A stretch of 60,207 bases of DNA, taken from assembly GCA_039802005.1 (NCBI GenBank), contig JBDRVV010000018.1:1-60207 (forward strand), read 5' to 3'. Position numbers and translations under genes: made by a program. This DNA is from a candidate division WOR-3 bacterium (GTDB lineage Bacteria; Hydrothermota; Tepidihabitantia; SM23-42; JAOAFX01). This document shows positions 25,177 to 34,109 of the stretch, piece by piece. The notes under the pieces were generated by a model. It saw only the letters and a program-made list of their open reading frames with translations. It had not been told where the DNA came from and did no database searches. How positions within the stretch are numbered: the stretch's first letter is position 1; each line of letters opens with the position of its first letter.

Positions 25177-27861
25177 TTACCCTCCTAATTCCTTCAACAT
25201 ATTTAAGGCACTGGTATCAGAAGGATTTATCATCAACCACTGCCTTATTATCTTTTTCGCTGATGCTGTATCATGCATATCCAGATATGTTGCTAAAAGT
25301 GCCATATAGCCCTGGGCGTTTCGCGGCTGTGAGGTGACAATCTCCTGGAAATATTCAATTGCCTTATCATACCTTCCCATTGAACGATAAACCATACCGA
25401 GCCTCATTAGATTATGTGGATCTTTTGTCTTTATCTGTGAAAACATAGCATCCGCAGAATCAAGCATTCCGATCTGGGCATAAAGAAGTCCAAGGTTGTA
25501 GATAAAAGGAAATTGTTGACCTGCATCAAATGCCAGTGCAAAACGCCAGGCGTTGATCGCACCTTCAATTTCTCCATTTGCCTGCAGTGCAAGCCCCAAG
25601 CTGAATAACCCGGCTGCATAATTTCCATAAAGCCGTTCTGAATTTTCATCTCTGACAACATAATAAGCAGGAAATTCGCCTTTTGCCTTTCTGTTTTCAA
25701 AATCAACAAGGATCTTTGATAAAAATGGATAGTGCTCAGGTTTGAATAATCCTGTATAACGGAACTGTCTATAAAAGAAATCTTTTGTCTTTTCTATATC
25801 AACATTGTAGGGAATCTCCATACTATCCCCGGTTACTCGGTTGACAAGTCCTTCAAGTTTTAAATAAGGGTCAAGACCTTTGTAATTATCCGGTGATACA
25901 GTTGAGGCAAAATAAATAGGTCGTTTCCCTTTGTATTCTTTCATATATTTTCTCGCAAATTCATCAAGCGGAATAAAATAATCCCTATCTTTCAAATCAA
26001 TCCCTGAATTTGTAGCAATTATATGTCTGATCATTATATCCTTCACATATATTATTCGTCTGTCAGATGTCATTTGCGGGGTTAATCTATTTATTATATT
26101 CTCACTGAATGAAATCGGAGCACCCCAGTATTTTAAATGCCTTATATACCAATCGGTATTAATAAGGGAGAGATTTGCGACGATAACATCCCTCCTCACC
26201 CCCAGGACTTCCTGGGCAAACCATAATGGAAATGTATCATTATCACCATTGGTAAAGATAACTCCATCTTTATCACAGGAGATTAACATATTTATTCCGT
26301 AATCCTTAGGAATAAAATTGCCGTAGCGATTGTTTAAAGTGAAATTTGTAAAAAGTGGTATAATACCAAAGACAATTATGCCGGAATACGCACCAATATT
26401 GGCGAATCTATTATTTTTACTTTCTTTCTTTATCCATTCTACAAATGCATAAAAACCGAGCCCTACAAGTAAACCAAAATAAACATAGGTAGTATGAAAG
26501 AAATAATCACGCTCCCTTACTTCTCTTTCCTGATGTTTGGGGTTTGAATCGGAAGGTGAAAATCTCAAATTCAAATAACCAATCATCGCGAATGAGAGCA
26601 TAAACATAATGAGCATCATAAAAATGAATAATTTTTTCTCTCTTTTAAAAAGTTCAAATATACCCCATATTCCTGCAGCGTAGAAAATCGTGAGTAAAAG
26701 CGCACGCAAAAATCTATTAACACTCTCCGGTGCAATCTGCCAGGATAGATATCTTATGAATAACGCAAATTGCCAGAAATATCCTTCTATAACACTATAG
26801 CCTGTCTTTTCCTGAGTCTTGCGCGGCAAAAGATATTGTGGTCCATATTGCCGTCTATGCAGGGCATCATCAAAGGCCTTAAAACTTGCACCCGGTTCAC
26901 ATTCATTTATCCTCGGGGCAATATTTTCACCTTTGAGATATCTTTCCTGTACCGTTTTATCTTTATATAATTCAGTAATCTTCTTTGACCTTATCGGTAA
27001 ATATAACTCCGTTGAAATACCCACGATTACAAGGGCAACACCAGACCAGAAAAAGCGCCAGTGGGAATATTTTTGGGGATTATTCAAAGGAAGAATAACT
27101 GCAATCAGTAGAATTATTCCAAGAATAATAACCAAGAGGGTGTAAAGATTTTCTGGAACAATGAATAACAAAAGAAAGAAAAAAATCTGGAATAAACCGA
27201 GCAATATTAATAGCCAGTTCTTTAAATATCTTCTATTCACAATAAAAATAAAACCGTATAAGGGAATAAAAATCAGAAATGGTGTTAAATGTATTCCGGT
27301 GGATAAGAATATGAGATAAAAGGCAAGTAAAATATATTTATTTTCAGGTTCTCCTTTCTTTACACCTTCATACCAGAGTATAACAATATAATTCACAAGC
27401 AGAAATACAAAAGTTGATGCAGCATAGACTTCGGTTTCTACGGCATTCTCCCATATGGTATAAAAAAAACTCACCAAAAGCGTTGTACCAAATGCGACCA
27501 AAATCTGATTTAAGCGGTTCTCTTCCTTTGACCATAATTTGAAAATCTTCAACAAAATTTTATAAAATAGCACCACGGATAAAAGGGTAAAGGTTATTGC
27601 AATCAAATTCATATGCCAGGCGACCTCTTTAGATATTGGAAGAATCGCAGCAAATAAACCTATTAACATCAACCAGACCCTGCCCAATATCACATAAAAG
27701 GGCGTGCCTGGTGGATGGGGTATTGCCAAAGTATATGATGAAGCAATAAATTCGCCGCAATCCCAGAAAGAGACCGTAGGGGCAACGGTATATAAATAAA
27801 CAACACCAGCAAAAACTAAAATAATAAAAAGAAGAATCTTCTCAAGTTTATCGTAATTCAT
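25177..27861 (-). CDS. DUF2723 membrane protein with C-terminal TPRs, copy 2
   Basis: An 894-residue paralogue of 20975-23665 with the same signature (FWDCGEFIASSYTLAIPHPPG), multiple membrane segments, the shared NTDWYIRHLKYWGAPISF and NGDNDTFPLWFAQEVLGVRR segments, and C-terminal TPRs (FIYNLGLLYAQIGMLDSADA). The start is the ATG at 27861, with GGAGG 5 bases upstream. The frame stays open to 27879, but that lies inside the -10 box at 27879-27884. It is the first gene of an operon with the PP-loop and HIT genes and perhaps copy 1. Confidence 0.87.
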   Translation of the reverse strand: MNYDKLEKILLFIILVFAGVVYLYTVAPTVSFWDCGEFIASSYTLAIPHPPGTPFYVILGRVWLMLIGLFAAILPISKEVAWHMNLIAITFTLLSVVLFYKILLKIFKLWSKEENRLNQILVAFGTTLLVSFFYTIWENAVETEVYAASTFVFLLVNYIVILWYEGVKKGEPENKYILLAFYLIFLSTGIHLTPFLIFIPLYGFIFIVNRRYLKNWLLILLGLFQIFFFLLLFIVPENLYTLLVIILGIILLIAVILPLNNPQKYSHWRFFWSGVALVIVGISTELYLPIRSKKITELYKDKTVQERYLKGENIAPRINECEPGASFKAFDDALHRRQYGPQYLLPRKTQEKTGYSVIEGYFWQFALFIRYLSWQIAPESVNRFLRALLLTIFYAAGIWGIFELFKREKKLFIFMMLIMFMLSFAMIGYLNLRFSPSDSNPKHQEREVRERDYFFHTTYVYFGLLVGLGFYAFVEWIKKESKNNRFANIGAYSGIIVFGIIPLFTNFTLNNRYGNFIPKDYGINMLISCDKDGVIFTNGDNDTFPLWFAQEVLGVRRDVIVANLSLINTDWYIRHLKYWGAPISFSENIINRLTPQMTSDRRIIYVKDIMIRHIIATNSGIDLKDRDYFIPLDEFARKYMKEYKGKRPIYFASTVSPDNYKGLDPYLKLEGLVNRVTGDSMEIPYNVDIEKTKDFFYRQFRYTGLFKPEHYPFLSKILVDFENRKAKGEFPAYYVVRDENSERLYGNYAAGLFSLGLALQANGEIEGAINAWRFALAFDAGQQFPFIYNLGLLYAQIGMLDSADAMFSQIKTKDPHNLMRLGMVYRSMGRYDKAIEYFQEIVTSQPRNAQGYMALLATYLDMHDTASAKKIIRQWLMINPSDTSALNMLKELGG

Positions 27862-27878
27862 AAAACCTCCAGATTTCA

Positions 27879-27906
27879 ATAATAATCAAAAATCAATGCC
27901 TGTCAA
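27879..27906 (-). promoter_or_regulatory. Promoter of the DUF2723 copy 2 operon
   Basis: Minus-strand TTGACA (27906-27901), 16-base spacer, TATTAT (27884-27879). A GGAGG site follows before the ATG at 27861. Confidence 0.7.
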
Positions 27907-28215
27907 GAGAGCATTCTTCTGGGTCCTCTCCGATTTTCCTTTTCTTTTAATTTTAAACCTTCATACCAAGTGTTAATATGCTTTTCTTTTTCCGCTATTA
28001 ATCATAACACTTTTCGCAAATATGTATGAAATGAAAATTTAAATCCACCTCTTTCCCCCTTTCATAAAGGGGATAAAATCAGAATATTCTTCATAATCTA
28101 CTTCTCCTTTTTGCTCCGGTCTACTTTAACCGTTTTGTAAAGTTTTTTCATCGTTATGCCGGTGCTCTACCAATGTTGTATTTTTGTTTTATCTTTCGTA
28201 AACAAATTAATCCAG
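27907..28215. other. Gene-free divergent spacer
   Basis: About 310 AT-rich bases between two outward-facing promoters. The only structure I see is the inverted repeat CCCCTTT-CAT-AAAGGGG at 28056-28072. No open frame or RNA gene is convincing. Confidence 0.6.
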
Positions 28216-28243
28216 TTGACCAATAATTAAATATCTATATAAT
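28216..28243 (+). promoter_or_regulatory. Promoter of the methyltransferase gene (leaderless type)
   Basis: TTGACC (28216-28221), 16-base spacer, TATAAT (28238-28243). Five bases then lead to the ATG at 28249. Confidence 0.78.
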
Positions 28244-28248
28244 CAGAT

Positions 28249-29010
28249 ATGGAATATGCACGCAATCTATGGGACCGCTTCTGGTCCCAGAAACAACCTG
28301 AAGCAATATATCCCCCCGTCACGGATATTGTTCAGGAATTGGTTCATTTCATTAACCCTGAAAATAAAATTATCCTTGAACCCGGGGCTGGAACCGGCAG
28401 GGATGGAATCCGATTGGCAAGATTTGGGGCAAATGTCTTTTTACTCGATTATTCAGAAAAAAGTTTACAACTGGCAAAGAATTATTTAAAAAATGGAGAA
28501 TCACGTGTTCAAATGATTATGGCAGACGCACTAAATACACCGTTTAAAAACGAAACTTTTGATGTGGTATTTCACCAGGGGCTTCTTGAACATTTTAAGA
28601 ATCCATCACCATTAATTAAAGAGAATTATAGAATTCTAAAAAAAGATGGGTTATTGATCGTCGATGTTCCACAAACCTTTCATATTTACACATTGATAAA
28701 AAATATTCTTATACTATTAAAATTATGGTTTGCCGGCTGGGAAAGACAATTCACGATTGGTTCGCTTGGTAATTTATTAAAAAGCCATAATTTAGAACCG
28801 ATACATTACTATGGGGATTGGTCAAGACCAGGGATAATTTATAAAATCGTAAGGGAAATTCTTTTGCGTCTAAAAATCAATCTACCAATGTATCCTAACT
28901 ATTTTGGACGGCTCACTAAAAAATTTTATGAAATCCAGAATTCACTAAAAAAGAAAAAAATTTTTCTTTATACCGTTCTCTCTATTGGCATTATCGCACG
29001 TAAGAAATAA
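28249..29010 (+). CDS. Class I SAM-dependent methyltransferase
   Basis: A 253-residue protein with a Methyltransf_11-type core. ILEPGAGTGRDGIRLARFGA (about residues 44-63) is the SAM-binding loop, LLDYSEKSLQLAK the acidic second strand, and FDVVFHQGLLEHF and DGLLIVDVPQ the later motifs. The C-terminal half is basic and partly hydrophobic and probably binds the substrate, which cannot be told. It stands alone, convergent with the acyl-CoA dehydrogenases. No ribosome-binding site is present, and the promoter places transcription start at the ATG. Confidence 0.88.
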   Translation: MEYARNLWDRFWSQKQPEAIYPPVTDIVQELVHFINPENKIILEPGAGTGRDGIRLARFGANVFLLDYSEKSLQLAKNYLKNGESRVQMIMADALNTPFKNETFDVVFHQGLLEHFKNPSPLIKENYRILKKDGLLIVDVPQTFHIYTLIKNILILLKLWFAGWERQFTIGSLGNLLKSHNLEPIHYYGDWSRPGIIYKIVREILLRLKINLPMYPNYFGRLTKKFYEIQNSLKKKKIFLYTVLSIGIIARKK

Positions 29011-29026
29011 AAGATTGCTTAAATTA

Positions 29027-30124
29027 CTAAACCGTCTTTGATACGATCAATTCTTTTAAATCAATATTTGAGCAGCAAAGCACCCTTGAGACCTGGGCAT
29101 CGCGGAAATATCGTTCAACCGGATAATCCTTCATATAACCATAACCACCATAGACCTGGATTGCATTCGTTGTGACCTCCGCAACTGTCTGATTACTAAA
29201 ATATCTGGAAATCGCAGCGGCACGCGAGAAATCTTTATTGTTATCTCTGATGTAAGCAGAGTCATATACAAGATTTCTAACCGCCTCAATCTTTGTTATC
29301 ATATCCGCAATCATTTCCCTTACCATACCAAAGTTAATGATCGGCTCACCAAACTGAACCCTTTCTTTTGCATACTTTATTGCATTCTCCATACTTCCTT
29401 CCGCAATCCCTAAATTTATCGCCGAAAAACATAGATTGGCAAAAGCCCTTATTTCTTCAAGAATAAATTTGCCATCACCATCTTTACCAAGGCGATTGTT
29501 TAAAGAAATCTTAGAATTTTCAAAAACAACCTCAGTTATACCGCCTGCATGCATTCCAATGATATTGTCTTTTTTATTTCTGACTACACCTTTGACCGTT
29601 TCATCAACTATAACACTCTCAATCTTGCCGTCTGACTCAAAAATGAGTATAAAGGGACCGTTGGCAGTCCCATTCAACAAGAGTTGATTTTTGCCTGTAA
29701 TTAGATAATAATCACCTTCTCTGAGGATTTTCAGTTCATTGGTCATAATTTCTACAAAACCACCAATGATTTCTCCTGTTGCAGCAGACAGCAGATATTT
29801 CTTTTTCTGTTCTTCAGTTCCAAATTTTTCTATGGGATATGAAAATAGAATATTGTGTGTAAGTAGTATCAAAGCGGTTGATGGGCAGATTTTGCTTATC
29901 TCTTCAAGGGTTACAATCAAAGAAACGGTGTCCAATGCACAACCACCATAAGACTCAGAAATTGTAGAACCAAGAATACCCATTTCACCAAGTTTTTTGA
30001 TATTTTCCAGCGGGAATATATTCTGTTTATCAAACTCATCTACCTTTTCTGATATTACTTCCTTGGCAAACTTTCTGATTTCATTCTGTAGCAATAAAGT
30101 CTCTTTACTCAATTCCATCTTCAC
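29027..30124 (-). CDS. Acyl-CoA dehydrogenase-like protein lacking the usual catalytic Glu
   Basis: A 365-residue flavoprotein of the acyl-CoA dehydrogenase fold. It keeps the N-terminal helices, NLGIAEGSMENAIKYAKERVQFG and VYGGYGYMKDYPVERYFRDAQV. The C-terminal YEGT segment that carries the base in most members is replaced by RVLCCSNIDLKELI. Alignment by eye puts Ala at the alternative Glu site used by isovaleryl-CoA dehydrogenase. It may be inactive, bind another substrate, or form a hetero-oligomer with the upstream paralogue, which it overlaps by 4 bases. Confidence 0.85.
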   Translation of the reverse strand: MKMELSKETLLLQNEIRKFAKEVISEKVDEFDKQNIFPLENIKKLGEMGILGSTISESYGGCALDTVSLIVTLEEISKICPSTALILLTHNILFSYPIEKFGTEEQKKKYLLSAATGEIIGGFVEIMTNELKILREGDYYLITGKNQLLLNGTANGPFILIFESDGKIESVIVDETVKGVVRNKKDNIIGMHAGGITEVVFENSKISLNNRLGKDGDGKFILEEIRAFANLCFSAINLGIAEGSMENAIKYAKERVQFGEPIINFGMVREMIADMITKIEAVRNLVYDSAYIRDNNKDFSRAAAISRYFSNQTVAEVTTNAIQVYGGYGYMKDYPVERYFRDAQVSRVLCCSNIDLKELIVSKTV

Positions 30125-31266
30125 TCCTTTTTGTACCCAACTTCTCTAATAATCTCAAGGGCGATCTGACCCCTTTGAATTTGATTTGTTCCCTCATAAA
30201 TCTGCGTAATCTTTGCGTCGCGCAGCATCTTTTCAACATTATATTCTCTGAGCAATCCATAAGGACCCATTATTTCAATCGCATCAAGTGTGGTTTTCAT
30301 CGCAATATCCGAAGGAAATAGTTTTGCAAAAGATGCGGGTTTTGTGGTATTTTTTATTCCTGCATCAATAGAACGGGCAGACGCATAAATCAATGCGCGC
30401 GCAGCCTCAATCTCAGTTGCCATATCTGCAATCTTGCGTTGAATATATTGATTGCCGAGAAGATTCTTTTCTGCCGTAAATTTCAGAACGGCTTCGTAAG
30501 CACCCTGTGCCACACCCAGACCAATTGCACCCACCCCGGGTCGTGCACGGTCAAAATTCCGCATTGTATAAATAAATCCCATTCCTTCCTTTCCCATTAA
30601 GTTCTCCTTCGGTACCCTGCAATCAGAAAATACGAGTTCGGTTGTGGTTGATGTTCTTATTCCAAGTTTATTCTCATGTTTACCAAAATCAAAACCCGGC
30701 ATTCCTTTTTCAACGATGAATGCGGAAATGCCTCTTGCACCCCGAGATTTATCGGTTGAGGCAAGCACCACATAGACATCGGCAATACTACCATTTGAAA
30801 TGAATTGTTTAACACCATTTAAAATATAATAATCCCCCTCTTTTCTTGCGGTTGTCTGAATATTAGCAACATCACTTCCTGCCTGGGCTTCGGTAAGTCC
30901 AAAGGCACAATAGAGTTCACCACTGGCGATCTTTGGCAGATACTTCTTTTTCTGTTCTTCAGATGCGAAGTAGATTATCGGTCCTGAACCAAGTGCACCA
31001 ACTGCATAAGCAGTGGCAACACCTGCACAAACCCGCGCCACCTCTTCACAGGCAATACTCATATCCATAATCTTTGCGCCGGTGCCGCCATATTCCTTGG
31101 GTATAAAAATTCTCAAAAGTCCTTCTTTTGCCATTCGGTCAATTATCTCACGAGGAAATTCTGCCTTTCTATCGAGTTCATCACGCATTGGAAGAATCAA
31201 TTCTTCGGCAATCTTTCGCACCTTCTCCTTCAGCGCTTTTTCTTCATCAGTCAAAAAGTATTCCAT
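30121..31266 (-). CDS. Acyl-CoA dehydrogenase
   Basis: A 381-residue flavoenzyme oxidising acyl-CoA thioesters. Landmarks are the FAD/substrate segment AFGLTEAQAGSDVANIQT, YILNGVKQFISNG, RPGVGAIGLGVAQGAYEAV and DAKITQIYEGTNQIQRGQIA, in which the Glu of YEGT is the catalytic base. The start is the ATG at 31266 because AAAGGAGG lies 4 bases upstream; a TTG at 31281 would translate the ribosome-binding site. Operon with the downstream paralogue. The chain-length preference is unknown. Confidence 0.93.
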   Translation of the reverse strand: MEYFLTDEEKALKEKVRKIAEELILPMRDELDRKAEFPREIIDRMAKEGLLRIFIPKEYGGTGAKIMDMSIACEEVARVCAGVATAYAVGALGSGPIIYFASEEQKKKYLPKIASGELYCAFGLTEAQAGSDVANIQTTARKEGDYYILNGVKQFISNGSIADVYVVLASTDKSRGARGISAFIVEKGMPGFDFGKHENKLGIRTSTTTELVFSDCRVPKENLMGKEGMGFIYTMRNFDRARPGVGAIGLGVAQGAYEAVLKFTAEKNLLGNQYIQRKIADMATEIEAARALIYASARSIDAGIKNTTKPASFAKLFPSDIAMKTTLDAIEIMGPYGLLREYNVEKMLRDAKITQIYEGTNQIQRGQIALEIIREVGYKKE

Positions 31267-31302
31267 AAACCTCCTTTTCAAATAAAAAGTTGATAATCTT
31301 CA

Positions 31303-31330
31303 ATTCTATAAATTTTTTATTAAAAGTCAA
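31303..31330 (-). promoter_or_regulatory. Promoter of the acyl-CoA dehydrogenase operon
   Basis: Minus-strand TTGACT (31330-31325), 16-base spacer, TAGAAT (31308-31303), with a short leader holding AAAGGAGG. Confidence 0.68.
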
Positions 31331-31357
31331 GATTGATAACTGATGTATAGTATATAC

Positions 31358-31385
31358 TTGACTTGAAAATGAAATTGGATAACAT
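31358..31385 (+). promoter_or_regulatory. Promoter of the FGE-like lipoprotein (leaderless type)
   Basis: TTGACT (31358-31363), 16-base spacer, TAACAT (31380-31385). Six bases then lead to the ATG at 31392. The -10 box is weaker than in the other leaderless cases. Confidence 0.6.
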
Positions 31386-31391
31386 AGACCT

Positions 31392-32201
31392 ATGAAAATA
31401 AATATAAATAAAAGAATTTTTCTCATTATATCGCTTTTGTGTTTATGCATAACCTGTGGTACACAAAAAAGCGAGGAAAAGATTCTCACAAAAAAAATCA
31501 AGCCAGCTCCAGAAGGAATGGTGCTCATCCCCGGCGGATATTTTACAATGGGTTCAGATTCAATAAATGAAGGTCCGAAACATAAAGTCTGGGTTGATAC
31601 ATTTTATCTTGATAAATACGAAGTGACGAATAAAAAATATATGGAATTTGTAAAGGCGACCGGGCATCCAAAACCACCCTTTATCAAAGACTCAAGTTTC
31701 AATGCACCTGACCAGCCGGTTGTGGGCATAAGCTATTTTGATGCACTATGTTATGCAAAATGGGCAGGAAAAAGGCTCCCCACCGAGGCCGAATGGGAAT
31801 ATGCAGCAAGGGCTGGGCTTGTTGATAAAGAATTTCCCTGGGGTGATGAACAGCCTTTTAGAAGGTGTAACTATGCACCAGGGGGAGACCTTGAGGCTGA
31901 TGGCTATAAATATACTGCACCAGTGGGCAGATTCAAACCAAACAATTTCGGATTATATGATATGGCAGGTAATGTCTGGGAATGGTGTTCAGATTTTTAT
32001 GACACAAACTATTATAGCATAAGTCCGGAAAAGAATCCACCCGGACCTGATTCAGGATATATGAGGGTTGTGCGAGGGGGTTCCTGGTTGAGTTTAAATC
32101 CCAAGCATTTAAGATGTGCTTCAAGGATGGGATTAAAGCCATTTGTCCAGGACCGCTATTATGGTTTTCGCTGTGCAATGGATGTAAAAAGAGAAGAATA
32201 A
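31392..32201 (+). CDS. Formylglycine-generating-enzyme-like (SUMF1) lipoprotein
   Basis: A 269-residue protein. The signal peptide ends LCLCITCG, probably lipidated at Cys22. The rest is an FGE-sulfatase domain: PGGYFTMGSDS, VDTFYLDKYEVTNKKYMEFV, VGISYFDALCYAKWAGKRLP, TEAEWEYAAR, GLYDMAGNVWEWCSDFY and VVRGGSW. Bacterial members range from enzymes to structural or signalling lipoproteins. The paired active-site cysteines of true FGE are not evident, so I expect a non-enzymatic or different role. Confidence 0.9.
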   Translation: MKININKRIFLIISLLCLCITCGTQKSEEKILTKKIKPAPEGMVLIPGGYFTMGSDSINEGPKHKVWVDTFYLDKYEVTNKKYMEFVKATGHPKPPFIKDSSFNAPDQPVVGISYFDALCYAKWAGKRLPTEAEWEYAARAGLVDKEFPWGDEQPFRRCNYAPGGDLEADGYKYTAPVGRFKPNNFGLYDMAGNVWEWCSDFYDTNYYSISPEKNPPGPDSGYMRVVRGGSWLSLNPKHLRCASRMGLKPFVQDRYYGFRCAMDVKREE

Positions 32202-32209
32202 CTCAAGTA

Positions 32210-32237
32210 TTGACTTATTTTAAATTCTGATTATAAT
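32210..32237 (+). promoter_or_regulatory. Promoter of the 200-residue lipoprotein
   Basis: TTGACT (32210-32215), 16-base spacer, TATAAT (32232-32237), followed by a short leader with AAAGGAG before the ATG at 32257. Confidence 0.78.
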
Positions 32238-32256
32238 TATTGCGAAAGGAGATTTT

Positions 32257-32859
32257 ATGAAAAAATTAATAGTGTTGGTTCCTGTTGTGCTCTTTTTGGT
32301 CGGTTGTGGTGGCGGTGAGAAGGATTACTGGCCACTAAATACCGGAAATGTCTGGGAATACCAGATGGTAACGACTGTAACGACACCCGATACAACTATC
32401 ACTATGAGCGATACAATGAAGACCGAGGTGACCGGCAAAACCACGCTCAATAATAATACCGAAGTCTATGAAGTCATAACAACCTCCGGGACATTCGCCG
32501 ATACCTCATACCAGCAGAAAACCGATGATTACATATTCTCTTATGAAGATAAGGCAGATACAGAACCAGATACCATACTTGCTCTGCCCATAGAAGAAGG
32601 AAAATCCTGGAATGTTCATAAAGATTCATCATACACTGAAACCATAAAGATAATGACGAAAGAGTCGGTTACAGTCCCGGCCGGTACCTATGATGACTGC
32701 TGGAAGGCAATGGATATATACACAGACGGAACTTTCACAGAAACTTCTTATGTCTGGATTGCACCTGATGTGGGCTGGGTAAAAATGACAATGACCGAGG
32801 CAGATACCAACTTTACTATGGAGACAAAGGTAGAGTTGATTAATGTCACGATAAAGTAA
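32257..32859 (+). CDS. Lipoprotein of unknown function, Thr-rich
   Basis: A 200-residue lipoprotein with a canonical lipobox LVGC (Cys17). The mature part is Thr/Asp-rich with beta-strand character (YWPLNTGNVWEYQM; VPAGTYDDCWKAMDIYTDG; YVWIAPDVGWVKM). This resembles periplasmic or surface beta-sandwich proteins seen often in environmental diderms, but I cannot name a family. It has its own promoter, a good AAAGGAG site and a terminator downstream. Confidence 0.85.
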   Translation: MKKLIVLVPVVLFLVGCGGGEKDYWPLNTGNVWEYQMVTTVTTPDTTITMSDTMKTEVTGKTTLNNNTEVYEVITTSGTFADTSYQQKTDDYIFSYEDKADTEPDTILALPIEEGKSWNVHKDSSYTETIKIMTKESVTVPAGTYDDCWKAMDIYTDGTFTETSYVWIAPDVGWVKMTMTEADTNFTMETKVELINVTIK

Positions 32860-32877
32860 AAATAATAATAAATAAAA

Positions 32878-32902
32878 GGGCTGGCTTTGCCAGCCCTTTT
32901 TT
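32878..32902. terminator. Bidirectional Rho-independent terminator
   Basis: GGGCTGGC-TTT-GCCAGCCC (32878-32896) followed by TTTTTTA on the plus strand, and preceded by an A-run that serves as a T-run for the minus strand. It ends the lipoprotein gene, and it lies against rarA, whose stop is at 32901. Confidence 0.92.
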
Positions 32903-34109
32903 ATTTTTCTTTTAAGTACTTTCTGCCTTTCAGGTTTTCCGGCATATATTCCTGCTCAACCTTTGCATCTGGATAATTGTGTGGATATTTATATCCCTTG
33001 CCATAACCGAGTTTTTCCATTAAAGGGGTTGGTGCATTTCTGATATGCATCGGTACTGGTTCGGCAAGGGTTTTTAGTGCATCATCTTTTGCCTCTGAAT
33101 ATGCAAGGTATAATTCATTACTCTTTTTTGCCCGTGCAAGATAAACAACACATTCGGCAAGTGCTAAATCACCCTCGGGTCGACCAATGAAATCTATTGC
33201 TTCTTTTGCTGCGTTTGCAATAACGAGTGCCATAGGGTCGGCAAGCCCAATATCTTCTACTGCAAAGCGAACAAGGCGACGGGCAATATATAATGGATCC
33301 TCCCCTGCCTCAAGCATCCTTGCTAACCAGTATAAAGAGGCATCAGGGTCTGAACCCCTTAATGATTTGTGTAATGCAGAAATCAGATTATAATGCTCTT
33401 CACCTGCCTTGTCATATCTCAATGCCTTTTTCTGCACAATCTCTTCAGCAAGTTTTAAATCAATCTTATTATCTTTTGCGGAAAAGGCACACAACTCAAG
33501 GGCATTTAACGCAACCCGGGCATCACCATCTGAGATATTGGCAATAAAATTAAGTGCTTCTTCCGTGATTTCATATTTATTATCAAGCCCTTTTGGAGAG
33601 GTCAAAGCCCTTTTTAATATTTTTTTCACATCATCAAAAGAAAGGGGCTTGAGCATATATACCTTTACCCTTGATAAAAGGCTCGAATTCAACTCAAAAG
33701 AAGGGTTCTCGGTGGTGGCACCGATTAAAATGATTGTCCCTTTCTCAAGATAGGGTAAAAATGCATCTTGTTGTGCCTTATTGAATCTGTGAATTTCGTC
33801 TATAAATATAAGCGTATCACGATTGAATAAGCTCTTTTTCTTTTCAACCCCTTCCATAAATTTCTTTATCTCTACGATTCCACTCGTTGCCGCTGAAAAA
33901 GAGACAAAATCTGCTGAAAATTTTTTGGCAAAGAGCCGGGCAATAGTTGTCTTACCGCTTCCGGGCGGACCAAACAGAACCATTGAAAATAACCTTCCCT
34001 GTTCTATCTGTCTTTTTATTGGTCCTTCTGGACCGAGGAGATGCTCTTGTCCAAGAATCTGGTCAAAGTCTTCGGGCCTTATTCTATCTGCGAGCGGTGT
34101 TTTATCCAC
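32901..34109 (-). CDS. rarA: Replication-associated recombination protein A
   Basis: A 402-residue AAA+ ATPase (RarA/MgsA) acting at stalled replication forks. It shows PLADRIRPEDFDQILGQEHL, Walker A FGPPGSGKTT, Walker B IFIDEIHRFNKAQQD, sensor 1 IGATTENPSFELNSSLLSR and the C-terminal tetramerisation region (ALHKSLRGSDPDASLYWLAR). Length fits the family. It overlaps cdsA by 8 bases and is the last gene of the uppS-cdsA-rarA operon. Confidence 0.96.
   Translation of the reverse strand: MDKTPLADRIRPEDFDQILGQEHLLGPEGPIKRQIEQGRLFSMVLFGPPGSGKTTIARLFAKKFSADFVSFSAATSGIVEIKKFMEGVEKKKSLFNRDTLIFIDEIHRFNKAQQDAFLPYLEKGTIILIGATTENPSFELNSSLLSRVKVYMLKPLSFDDVKKILKRALTSPKGLDNKYEITEEALNFIANISDGDARVALNALELCAFSAKDNKIDLKLAEEIVQKKALRYDKAGEEHYNLISALHKSLRGSDPDASLYWLARMLEAGEDPLYIARRLVRFAVEDIGLADPMALVIANAAKEAIDFIGRPEGDLALAECVVYLARAKKSNELYLAYSEAKDDALKTLAEPVPMHIRNAPTPLMEKLGYGKGYKYPHNYPDAKVEQEYMPENLKGRKYLKEK

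Noticed and set aside
20975-27861. The two DUF2723 genes as ends of a composite mobile element
   Set aside because: They are direct paralogues in an operon-like layout, with no transposase, terminal inverted repeats or target duplication seen.
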